From Coniferiporia sulphurascens (lineage: Eukaryota > Basidiomycota > Agaricomycetes > Hymenochaetales > Hymenochaetaceae), in NCBI GenBank assembly GCA_002794785.1, contig NBBA01000006.1:1612001-1676000 (forward strand): a stretch of 64,000 nucleotides of DNA, in the 5' to 3' direction. Position numbers and translations under genes: made by a program. Below, piece after piece: positions 10,288-20,230 of this stretch; position 1 is the stretch's first letter, and each line of letters opens with the position of its first letter. A model generated the notes under the pieces. That model was not told where the DNA came from and made no database searches. It saw only the letters and a program-made list of their open reading frames with translations.

Positions 10288-11973
10288 ATGTCTACTAAAA
10301 GCTCACCATCTCACTCATTCTTGAGTGTGGATGGCACGAAGATAGTCGATGGCACGGGTAAGGAGGTCATTTTGCGGGGTGCGGGCCTCGGAGGGTGGAT
10401 GACGTGAGTAATATCGTTCGCTTATGTTCTTGCAATTAATTGAGCACGCGAACAGAATGGAGAATTTCATCACTGGTTCGCCGCTGGGTGCAGAAAGGTT
10501 TGAAGCACGCGAAACTGACTGAAGGGCGCGCAGGTTATACCGGCTGTGAGTTCCAGATCCGCGAGGCTCTTGCAGATGTTCTGGGGGAAGCAAAAGCCGA
10601 GTTCTTCTTTGACAAGGTGCGTGAATCTCACATTCCAGTAGCGGTTACCCGTTGGGGCTGACGGATTACAACAGTTTCTCGAGTATTTCTTCTCTGAGAA
10701 AGACGCAGAGTTCTTCAAGATACTGGGGCTGAACTGCATTCGTATCGCAATTAACTACAGGCACTTCGAGGACGATGACAACCCGCGCGTGCTGAAGCCC
10801 GAAGGCTTTAAACACCTCGATCGGGTCGTCGATTCTTGTGCGAAGCACGGAATATACACAATCCTTGATCTCCACACCTGCCCAGGTGGCCAGAACGGTG
10901 GCTGGCATTGCGATTCGGGCGTACACCTCGCCAACTTCTGGACGCACAAGGACTTCCAGGACAGGGCGGTCTGGCTGTGGGAGCAGCTCGCGACGCACTA
11001 CAAGGACAACACCTGGATTGCAGGCTACAACCCAATGAATGAGCCCGCGGACGCGAAGCACGTGCGGCTCGTCGCGTTTTACGATCGTGTTCTTGCAGCG
11101 GTGCGCGCCGTCGACCCGCATCATGCGCTCTTCCTCGACGGGAACACGTACGCGACGGACTTCTCGCACTTCCCCGAGGATGCGGCTACGCGCTGGCCCA
11201 ACTGCGCGTATGCGATCCACGATTATAGCGTGTATGGCTTCCCGAGCGCACCAGAGCCGTACGCGCGAACACCGGGGCAACAGCACCGCATGCGTCGCAG
11301 CTATGAGAAAAAAAGAGAATGGATGGACGCGCGAAGCTTGTGCGTGTGGAATGGCGAGTGGGGTCCGGTGTATGCGCGCAGAGAGTACGAGGGTGATAAG
11401 ATGGATGAGATCAATGAGCGCCGGTACTTGGTGCTGAAGGACCAGCTCGACATTTACCAACAGGTGCGTATGGACTGTAAACGCCGTTCACCTGGTATTC
11501 TCTGATTTTTATTGCGTTGACAGGACCGCTTGGGCTGGTCGATTTGGTTGTACAAGGACATTGGCTTTCAGGGCATGGTCTATGTCTCTCGGGACACACC
11601 GTACATGGCTCTTCTCTCCGACTTCCTCGCTAAAAAGCACAGGCTTGCAATCGACAGTTGGGGGGCTGATGACACCGAGGTGCGGGCCGTGTACGAGCCC
11701 CTCGTCGATCTGATAAAAGAAAACGTGACTGATAAGAAACACCTCGAAATGTACCCGTACCCGGTGTGGACGATGAAGGAGCGCACGAACAGGGTTGCAC
11801 GCGCTCTGCTGCTCGGCGAGATTTTTGTGCTCGAATGGGCGGAGCACTTCCGAGGGAAAACGGAAGCGGAATTGGACGTGCTCGCACAGAGTTTTAAGTT
11901 TGAAAACTGTATGAAGCGGGACGGATTGAACAAGGTGCTGACTGAACACGCCGAGCAGACATTTGGGCTGTAA
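10288..11973 (+). CDS. GH5-family glycoside hydrolase, tandem copy 1
   Basis: Exons are 10288-10403, 10456-10475, 10534-10616, 10675-11463 and 11524-11973, giving 485 aa in frame; the second exon is only 20 nt. It is a retaining beta-glycosidase of clan GH-A. ILRGAGLGGWM opens the barrel; the acid/base is Glu196 in GYNPMNEP and the nucleophile Glu301 in WNGEWGPVYA. DLHTCPGGQN and HDYSVYGFP are further active-site loops. No signal peptide is present, so the enzyme is probably cytosolic. The substrate cannot be told from sequence: beta-glucan, glucolipid and sterol glucoside are possible, and the GH5 subfamily was not assigned. The second copy follows 288 bases downstream in the same direction. 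This copy has one intron (11464-11523) that the second lacks. Confidence 0.85.
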
Positions 11974-12261
11974 AATATAGTAGGCTATATAGTTATCAAG
12001 TTTGAGCTTTGAGAGTATCTTGAAAGCGTTCCTTGTCGCGGACCGTGGAGGCGGGGAATTAAGGATTGGCTGCGGGGAAACCTCGCCGAAAACGCGCGAG
12101 CGTAACTGGGTGAACCGTTTGCGCACGGGCCCTCACGATCCGCCCGCCGTCCTCTCCTTACCATCTCATGACCGCCGCCCTAGGAGACTGTTATTTAAAG
12201 GGACATCGTTTAGACATGATTAGTTCTTTGTTCTTGTTTTCGTTCTTTGCTCACACTCACG

Positions 12262-13859
12262 ATGTCGTTCATCAAAGTTGAGGGCACCAAACTCGTAGAC
12301 GCCAATGGCAAGGAGATCATTCTGCGCGGCGCTGGTCTTGGCGGATGGATGAAGTGAGTTCCTGGGCTTTACGCAGTATCTTCTCAATTAAACCGCTGTT
12401 TAGCATGGAGAACTTCATCAGTGGTTCGATTACATTTATCCCGAAGGAACAGAGCGAAAGATTAACAGCTCGGAACAGGCTACCCTGGATGTGAGTTCCA
12501 GATTCGCCAGGAGCTGGCGAAAGTAGTCGGTAAGGAGAAGTCCGAATTCTTCTTCGACAAGGTGCGTTACACAGACGGAGGGGAATGTATCAAGGCATTT
12601 TAACGATGCTACTACAGTTCCTCGAGTACTTTTTCCAGGAGGACGATGCAAAGTTCTTCAAGTCTCTGGGCCTCAACTGTATTCGCATCGCGTTCAACTA
12701 CAGGCATTTTGAGGATGACATGAACCCCCGTGTGCTCAAGCCTGAGGGCTTCAAGCACCTCGACCGTGTCATCGACATTTGCGCTAAGCACGGCATCTAC
12801 ACGATCCTCGACCTCCACACTGCACCCGGTGGCCAAAACACCGACTGGCACTCGGATGCCGGTACGCATATCGCCAACTTCTGGATCCATAAAGACTTCC
12901 AGGACCGTCTCGTTTGGCTCTGGGGTGAGCTCGCGGCGCACTACAAGGACAACACATGGGTCGCAGGGTACAACCCGCTGAACGAGCCGACGGACTCGGA
13001 GCACACGCGCCTCATCGCGTTGTACGACCGCATCCACGACACGATTCGCGCGGTCGACCCGCACCATGCGCTCTTCTGGGACGGAAACACGTTCGCGTCC
13101 GACTTTTCGCACTTTGGCGATGCACACACACGATGGAGCAACTCCGCGTACGGTATCCACGACTACTCTGGTTACGGTTTCCCTTCTGCGGGAGAGCTCT
13201 ACTCGAGTACGGCTGAGCAACGACGCCGCTTGCGCCGCTCGTATGAGAAGAAGAAAGAATGGATGACTGAGCGCGGTTTGTGCGTGTGGAACGGCGAGTG
13301 GGGGCCCGTGTACGCGCGCAAGGAGTACGAGGGCGCGCTCACTGACGAGATCAACGAGGCGCGCTATCGCGTGCTCAAGGATCAACTCGAGATTTATAAC
13401 GCTGATCGCCTCAGCTGGTCTATCTGGTTGTACAAAGACATTGGCTTCCAGGGCATGGTTTTCGTCTCCCGTGAGACCAAGTACATGACGCTCCTCAAAG
13501 ACTTCCTCGCCAAAAAGCACCGCCTTGCCGCCGACGCCTGGGGTGCGGATGACCAGCACGTGCGTTCCGCATACCAGCCGCTCATCGACCTCATCACGAA
13601 GGAGGTCGCGCCAGAGGAGAACGCGCAGCACCTCTACCCGTGGCCCGTGTGGAAGCTCTCGGATCGCGTCGGCCGCCTCGCGTGCAACATCCTTGTCTCC
13701 GAGTTCCTCGTCAGAGAGTGGGCCGAGAACTTCCGTGGGAAGAGCGAGGCCGAGCTCGACGAACTTGCGCAGAGCTTCAAGTTCTCGAATTGCATGACGC
13801 GCGATGGGCTTAACAAAGTCCTCACGGAGAATGCGAGCCTGGTCGCTCAGATGGATTAG
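12262..13859 (+). CDS. GH5-family glycoside hydrolase, tandem copy 2
   Basis: Exons are 12262-12353, 12404-12423, 12479-12561 and 12618-13859, giving 478 aa. It is collinear with copy 1, including the same 20-nt second exon and the same intron positions, except that the intron before DRLGWSIWLYKD of copy 1 is absent (here YNADRLSWSIWLYKD is continuous). Catalytic residues are Glu188 (GYNPLNEP) and Glu292 (WNGEWGPVYA). Third positions are strongly G/C-rich, which leaves a long antisense open frame over the last exon and suggests high expression. There is no secretion signal. It converges on the kinase at 14154. Confidence 0.87.
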
Positions 13860-14153
13860 AAGATTAATTAAATGTAGCAATTGGGAGAATTCGATTTGTG
13901 TTTGTGTATAAGTTTGTCGTTATGTCATTTTACTTGCGCTGTTTAGCTACAACTCGGAGGAGGCTCTGGTGGTATCATATGAAGTGGTACGTGCCACGGC
14001 TTAGTGCTTTGTTTCTTGCGGAATATATATTTCAATCCGGTTGTGGATCTAGTCCCGCGTGTACTCTCAGATATCCAAATACCCTCTATATTGACACAAA
14101 TTAAAAAAAGGTTAATCTTTACCTGGAAACTGGAAAGGGAGGTCATTTTAAAA

Positions 14154-16665
14154 TTAAATTGCTAGTCCATATTGCTGTTGCTCGTCTATGTATTCGACAC
14201 CGTCGTCCTCTTTAACCACCACCAGTCGCGATTCTTCTTCCACCAGCATGTCCCCATTTCTATCCGCTTTTCCCTCAAGATCTAAATCCACATCCATATT
14301 CCCATCCATCTCATACTTTTTGCCTTTTACTTCCTCAACCCCGGGCCGATTCGCTCCCCTGGTTTCCAGCCATTCTACCACAAATTCCATATCGGGCCGT
14401 TCCGCAGCGTGTGTCCTCCAGCACATCTGCATCAGTTCCCAATATACGTCATCAAAACCCCTCCCGAGAGCAATAGCCGAGTCCGGTTTGGGAGGACGCC
14501 GATCGTGAACCGCGACCTCCATTATGACGGCCCCATCGATGAGTTTGGGAAAGGGAACTTCACCCGTGAAAACCTGTTATACAAAGTTAGTACATAAACA
14601 GGAAGCAACGTCTTCCGTGGCGAAACACCAACCTCAAGACACACGCACGCGAAGGCGTAGACGTCGCTCATCGTGCTGACCCCCGCGACTTCGCCCAAGC
14701 GTGCAAAGCGTGTCACGTTCAACAGCTCGGGCGCTTGCCACCTCGGAGTCCCTTTCCCTCGGAATGACGATGCTGTAGCGCTAGCTTGCGAGTCTATGAC
14801 CCGCGCGAGACCGAAGTCTGTTATTCGCGGCTCTAAATTCTCGTCGATGAGAATATTTGCCTACGGTGCCGTACGCACATGATTAAGCAAATTAGTTGTA
14901 GGATGGAGGTACTGCGAATGAAACACAAACCGCGCGGAGATCACCATGCACAATTTGTGGTCTCAAATCATGGAGGTACCGGAGCCCAGATGCTACGCCT
15001 TTGATCTAAAATACAGCGTTTTTGCTTAATTTAGTGCCTCGTTAAGCGATAAAACCGGACCTCGACGTAATGAACGCACTAGATTTCCGCAGTTAACGTC
15101 TTGGGCATCCCTAACGAACGCAGCCAGATTTCCATTATCCATCCATCTCGAGACCAGTGCGATCCGAGGTGCAAAGACGTCACGGGAGATACCAAGGAAA
15201 GGTAGGACGTTCGGGTGCTCGAGCCTACGCCACAACATGGCTTCCTTGTTGAAGTTCTGGATTGTATCGTTTGGGGTTGTGTTTTATATGAAAAATCATC
15301 GTAAAGGTTGTAAATGTAACTTACTTTTTCAAGTTTTTCGTTGTTGACTTCATTAAACACGCGCAGGGCCTTCAGAGCAAAAAAGCAGCCTTCTAGCTCC
15401 CCTTTCCAGACGTCAGCAAAGCCGCCACCATACAGCGGGTTGTCCCCAAGTCGTTGTATGCCTGATATAGTGATTGCAGAGGGAAGTATGCCTAGCTTCT
15501 CCGCAGCTTCCTGCAGGAAACGATCAAAAGATCTCCAACTGATGCTACAGTACTTCGATGCCTAAGATAATACAACGTTCCAGTAGTTAATCCTCACTAC
15601 ACGACAAATAAATCCGGCCATGGCTCACAAGCTGGACAGCGTCCACGATTGCTGTCCGTTCTGATAACTTTAATCGGATTAAATCTTCTTGTCTTATGAC
15701 ATTTAAGAGTATTTTAGATAGTTCTTCTATGTCGTGAGCCATAGCCTCCTTAATAATATCTTTCCAAGAATCTGATCCATGCATTACGAGCTTGATCATG
15801 AACGGATCAGAAAGTTTTCAGAATAATAAATACGAAATGCCGTACCACCGGTTCTGCGCTCACAAGCATTACGCGTTCGATAGTAGCAAGGATTTTTCCG
15901 AAATGGATCAGCGTAGTTATCAGCGTGAAGGATCGCCATTCTGCCGAAAAATCGAGAAATGACTTTCTGAAACTGTGAAAAATGTTGTAAGTTGTCAAAT
16001 CAAGCCTTAGCGAGCGTCCGCCCGGAAAATAACCTGCCGAAATAGCTCTCGTTGACGGACAGCGACGCATAATTCAGAAATTCTAGACTGTACAACGTGC
16101 TGAACTAGTCATGATTAGAGAACGTCAACTGAGGTAAAATTCAGCGCGAAACGGAGTTCCAGCGTACCGAAAAGAGCTCCATGAGTTCGGTGTTTATTTC
16201 CCAACACTGACGACAAAGCTTGACGCCGAATTTTCGATTAAGACTTTTTATAACCTCCCATCTCTGCAATCTAAAGCCCGGTTGCGACAGCAAGGTTGCT
16301 TTCCAGCTTTTCGGGTCAAATTCGGATTCCTCGTGAGTGGAGGTGGAGGGTAGTCCTCGTGAGACAACCTTTTTCTCAAAAGGAGCACTTAAGCAATGTA
16401 TGATGCACGAGCCCCCCTCATTGGAATCCGGATGAAGACGAGGGCTCTGAACCTGTAGAGATAATGTATGCTTGTGCTTCGAGGAGAATTCTGTGTTCTG
16501 GGAGTCTGGAGTATGAAGGATGTCCTCATCTGTCGTCGAAGAGGACTGTGATAATCTAAATGATAACCTGAGAAGCTTCAGGCTTGATCTCCGCCAGCCG
16601 CCGTTGAGAGTTTTCGGCACGGAGCCAGTACTGGCGCGACGCTCTGAGTTTATACCAAACGGCAT
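14154..16665 (-). CDS. TKL-type protein kinase (copy B)
   Basis: This is an agaricomycete tyrosine-kinase-like Ser/Thr kinase. Well supported kinase exons are 15561-15325, 15256-15080, 15005-14931, 14860-14633 and 14573-14154. They encode a Gly loop (LYGGGFADVW), the Lys in FALKALR, HPNVLPFLG, IVHGDLRA with the catalytic Asp, NILIDENLEP, ITDFGLAR, RWQAPELL, SDVYAF and the closing CW/RP motif, followed by an acidic 65-aa tail. The N-terminal part starts at ATG 16665 (a 166-aa Ser-rich segment to 16168) and continues through small exons at 16087-16034 and about 15972-15629. One junction there (near 15860-15790) I could not close in frame. HRD is replaced by HGD, which is usual in this fungal group. 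It is divergent from the HAD gene at 17012. Confidence 0.8.
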
Positions 16666-17011
16666 GGCGGAGAGTGCAAACAAGCAGCAACCTGCAGTGA
16701 GGTCCAGACAAATCAGAGGGCACAGTCCACTAGCAAGAAGGCCGGCAGGTACGAAGCTGCGAATAGTAATATTTGGCGGCCCTGGGAGTCACGCATTGAT
16801 ATAGTGATTGATTCCGAGAAGCAAGAGTAGAGTTGCGGCGCAACGGGACCAATGGATAGGCATGGGAAATTGTTTGATGATAGGGACGGTTGCGCGGTAC
16901 TTACCGTGTGACAGTTGTCACGTGACCGAGACGCGCGACGCGTAAGCTTGCAATCCTCTCGCATCCTTAGAAAGAACAATTCACAATTACAAGTAACTAC
17001 CCTGCGCAACT

Positions 17012-18051
17012 ATGACCCGCCCTGCAATTCGTGCTCTGCTTATTGATCTCTCTGGCACTCTGCACATCGGCTCCACTCCTACGCCCTCTGCAATAAATGC
17101 TCTTAAACGCATCAGAGAGGAAACTGGGATAGCCATCCGGTTTTGCAGCAACACAAGCAAGGAAAGCACGAATGATTTGCGCACGCGGCTGGATGACATA
17201 GGTTTTGACATCAGAGATGGTGAGCTCTGGACGAGCCTCGGTGCTCTGAAGGACGTCGTCAAGGCGAAAAATCTAAGGAGGTCAGTGAATGCACACAGTG
17301 CTCGGGCGAACTCCTCCGGAGCTTGTACGACGCTATTTTCAGGCCGTACTTCCTACTCTCAAAATCCGCGAGGGAAGAGTTTCCAACGACAGAAGATGAC
17401 ACCCAGGGGGTTCACCACTCACATTACGACTCCGTCATCGTCGGCCTTGCGCCGGAGCAGTTCAACTACGACAACCTCACTAAAGCCTTCCGCGTCCTGA
17501 GCCAGGAAACTTCAAATAAATCAGAAAGCTCCGGAAATCAAAATGCACGTCCACCATTGATAACAACACACAGAGCGAGGTACATCCGGACCCCCGATGG
17601 CGAGCTGTCGCTCGGACCGGGTCCCTTTGTCGCAGCTCTTGAAGAGGCTGTGGGGAACGGCCTGTGCGCTGAAGTTGTCGGAAAGCCGAACAGGACGTTC
17701 TTTGAGCGCGTTCTCGCCAGCATCGGGGACGAAATATGCCCATCCCACCAAACTCGGCAGGGAAGCAACGGGAGTTGGGAGGGTGTCGCCATTGTCGGCG
17801 ATGACATAGAAGCTGACCTTGGTGGAGGTGCTGCTGAGTTGGGTCTGTGGCGCGTGCTAGGTCGGTTGTACGCATTTCTCAATCTCAACAACATGATTAA
17901 CGGTAAACCTTTCTGTGCTACAGTCAGAACGGGTAAATACAGACCAGGTGACGAAAGTCGACCAGGTCTGCTCCCACCAGACGAAGTGCAGGATTCCTTC
18001 GCAACATTCGTAGCCGAACTTTTTAAAGACGAAGATTCCCGTAATAAGTGA
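17012..18051 (+). CDS. HAD-superfamily phosphatase, HDHD2-like
   Basis: Exons are 17012-17280, 17343-17860 and 17924-18051, giving 304 aa; the second intron lacks stops and can be misread as coding. Motif I is LLIDLSGTLHIG with nucleophile Asp12. Motif II is in RFCSNTSKES. The C2 cap carries VIVGLAPEQFNYDNLTKAF and ARYIRTPDGELSLGPGPFV. Then come VVGKPNRTFF (Lys of motif III) and VGDDIEADLGG (motif IV), ending VRTGKYRPGDE. The order and wording follow animal HDHD2. The second Asp of the usual DxD motif is Ser, as in that family. The natural substrate is not established. It converges on the sirtuin. Confidence 0.87.
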
Positions 18052-18272
18052 CTGCTCCGACAGAAGTCCAGTTGTATCGAGTTGTGTTGTATTTCTACAC
18101 TCTAGTCTATGAGCGTATTTATTATAGATGTGCTGTACTAATTCTCCCTATTCTCCCTATTGTGACACCGTTTGTGTTGACGCATAGTTCAAAATGGCTT
18201 GTAAGGTCTACAAACATGCTTCTTAAGATGTTCCATCGAGGGCGGAAACGAGGAGTGCCGTAAAAACCTAGC

Positions 18273-19892
18273 TCAACCCGCCGCTCTAGGTGCTCTGTCT
18301 TCATCATCATCTGATGGGGGCTTAACAATCCCACTTGACAGAAATTTAGCAAGCACCGGATCTTCAGATGCTCGCTTTCCCCTGTACGGAAGGAAGGCGT
18401 CCCATCTCAGACCAAAGCTGTGTCTGGAGATCATAATATTTAACACTTACGTCAGGGTTCTAACAACGTCACGCAAGATGAGGCCACTCGGAAGCTCAAT
18501 TTTCTCAATACCCGGCGTCAGCGTGTCTGAGCGACTCGGACCAAGGTTCAACATTAGCACTGGTTTCCCGAGTTCAAGCGCATGTTTCAACAATCTGCAA
18601 AGAAAATCTTCATTAAGGAATTTACACAGGATGTAATCGATATTTGGTACCTGAAAGCCGAGAACGTCGCAAGCGTTGTGCCAATGATAAATAATCGATC
18701 TGCCAGCTCTATATCCTGAAATCTAGAGATGTTTGGTACTGTTTATAATTGCATTAACTCTGAGTGGCACGGTTACAATACTTACGAGCGATCTTTGACT
18801 TGTTTACTTATCGATTCACCAAAAAATACAAGATGGGGCTTATGCTACAAAATAACAGAGCTGAGTTTCTTTAGTTAGTCAGTATTAACGTGGCTTTACG
18901 CACTACATTGTTAACATTGTTTTCGCGAAGGCAAGCTGGACAGTTGGGGACGACAAAGTCCTCATACGAAGCTCCCTCTATTGCGACCTGCGAATTAGAC
19001 TCTGTTAGTATAGCATATGGATAATCGGATTAAAACTCACATCTCCATCAGGGTTGCTTCTGAGCTTCTGACCCGTACGCTCCAGGTCCTCAGCGAAGTC
19101 CGCCCATTTAGGATTTGACTCGGCAAGCCACTCTTGGAACAAGTCGCGATTAACAACATGTCCATGTTTACAGCTAACTTTCTTCACTCCATGCAACAAA
19201 TTATGAGTATGTTTTTAAATCCAGGTCAAGCGAGGCGCATGCGCACGCGAAGAGTCCCGTGCAGCTCCAATATCCGTGCGGAAGTCTTAGACGGTGTCCA
19301 TATCGATGATATTGCCTTGTTGTGGAGCCCATCGACGTTTTGAGTTATCAGGCGAGAGACGTGCTCGGTATGTTGGAGGGCGGCGACGGCGAAATGTGTC
19401 GTGTTGGGAAGGGCGTCTCGGACAGACGGGTAGCCCAGGAATGACCGGAGCCTGCAAGAAATAAATGTACAAACACACGTGAAGGGATCAACACACAGGC
19501 GTACCAGTAGCGCTGTCGAAATGACACGCCTTTCTGTGTTGCGTCTATCAATTCATGGTACTACGGTCCTTCTGTCAATGACTTCATGTCCAGACAGGTT
19601 AGGCAAGAAATCAATGATACCAACCAGAATGGGTCTAATATGTATCAGAAAGATTTGTAATCGTTATCCAATCTGAGCCTCACTTGTAATTTGGATTCAT
19701 GTATCTGCCATCCTTCCCTCTGTATGCACGTATCCCAGAATCCACACTGACGCCTGCACCCGAAAGCACTGCCACATTTCCGGGAGCCAGAAAAGATGCG
19801 ACACGCTCTATTGCAGCTAGCCTAGATATTGGCGGCGAGGTTGGTGCAGAAGTAGATAAGGAGACGGGGATAGTTGGGACAGAGATGCGCAT
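18273..19892 (-). CDS. Class II NAD-dependent sirtuin, SIRT4-like
   Basis: Ten exons give 374 aa in frame: 19892-19684, 19634-19625, 19560-19505, 19451-19247, 19181-19041, 18987-18904, 18844-18786, 18722-18651, 18594-18451 and 18417-18273. The second exon is only 10 nt and encodes the end of NPNYKPIL. Motifs are VLSGAGVSVDSGI and YRG (NAD binding), RQRYW, THFAVAALQ, QNVDGLH, ELHG (catalytic His), NCPAC (second zinc pair), KPHLVFFGES, LFIIGTTLATFSAF and LMLNLGPS. The first zinc knuckle reads CKHGH rather than CxxC. Class II sirtuins of this type are mitochondrial lysine deacylases or ADP-ribosyltransferases; location and activity here are inferred. Its start faced the DUF7918-like gene before a LINE separated them. 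Confidence 0.88.
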
Positions 19893-20015
19893 TGCATGTG
19901 GTAGGTCAGAACGACATTACCCCGGGCAAGTTGTAAGCCAACTCGAAGCCAATTTCAAAATGCGGTCACCTGACTCGGAACTGTTACATACGCGGCGCGT
20001 CCGGCTTTTGTAGTC
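19893..20015. promoter_or_regulatory. Remaining half of a bidirectional promoter (sirtuin / DUF7918)
   Basis: Removing LINE A and one target-site copy joins 19893-20028 to 27006-27048. The sirtuin ATG (19892, minus) and the DUF7918-like ATG (27049, plus) would then be about 180 bases apart in divergent orientation. Whether the insertion silences either gene cannot be seen. Confidence 0.6.
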
Positions 20016-20028
20016 GAGCTTGATCACC
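20016..20028. repeat. Target-site duplication of LINE A, left copy
   Basis: GAGCTTGATCACC is repeated exactly at 26993-27005. The poly(T) that starts at 20031 is the element's poly(A) tail read on the other strand. Confidence 0.9.
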
Positions 20029-20096
20029 GATTTTTTTTTTTAAAAAAAAAATGCATTTCTATAGTGTGTCATGACTATCTAGTACAAAATATGCTC

Positions 20097-20116
20097 CAGG
20101 GGCCTTTAGGCCCCTG
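20097..20116 (-). other. Perfect hairpin in the 3'UTR of LINE A
   Basis: CAGGGGCCTTTAGGCCCCTG is an 8-bp perfect stem with a 4-base loop about 55 bases before the poly(A) tail. Hairpins near the 3' end of LINE RNA can be the recognition site for the reverse transcriptase. That role is inference here. Confidence 0.5.
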
Positions 20117-20230
20117 TATTTAGTGAGATGGTAATTGTGATAGAGGGTGCAATAATAACAGGATGCCAAAAGCAGAGAGGGGGACTGTGAGTCGGTGAAC
20201 TACAGTGTAATGAGAAGGGTTGTCCTCTGT

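Noticed and set aside
12612..13880. 422-codon open frame on the minus strand
   Set aside because: It is exactly antisense to the last exon of GH5 copy 2. The G/C-rich third positions remove stops on the other strand, and the sense protein is a clear GH5 enzyme.
20031..20050. T10/A10 palindrome as a rho-like terminator
   Set aside because: It is the poly(A) tail of LINE A followed by an adjacent A run; the target-site duplication fixes its origin.
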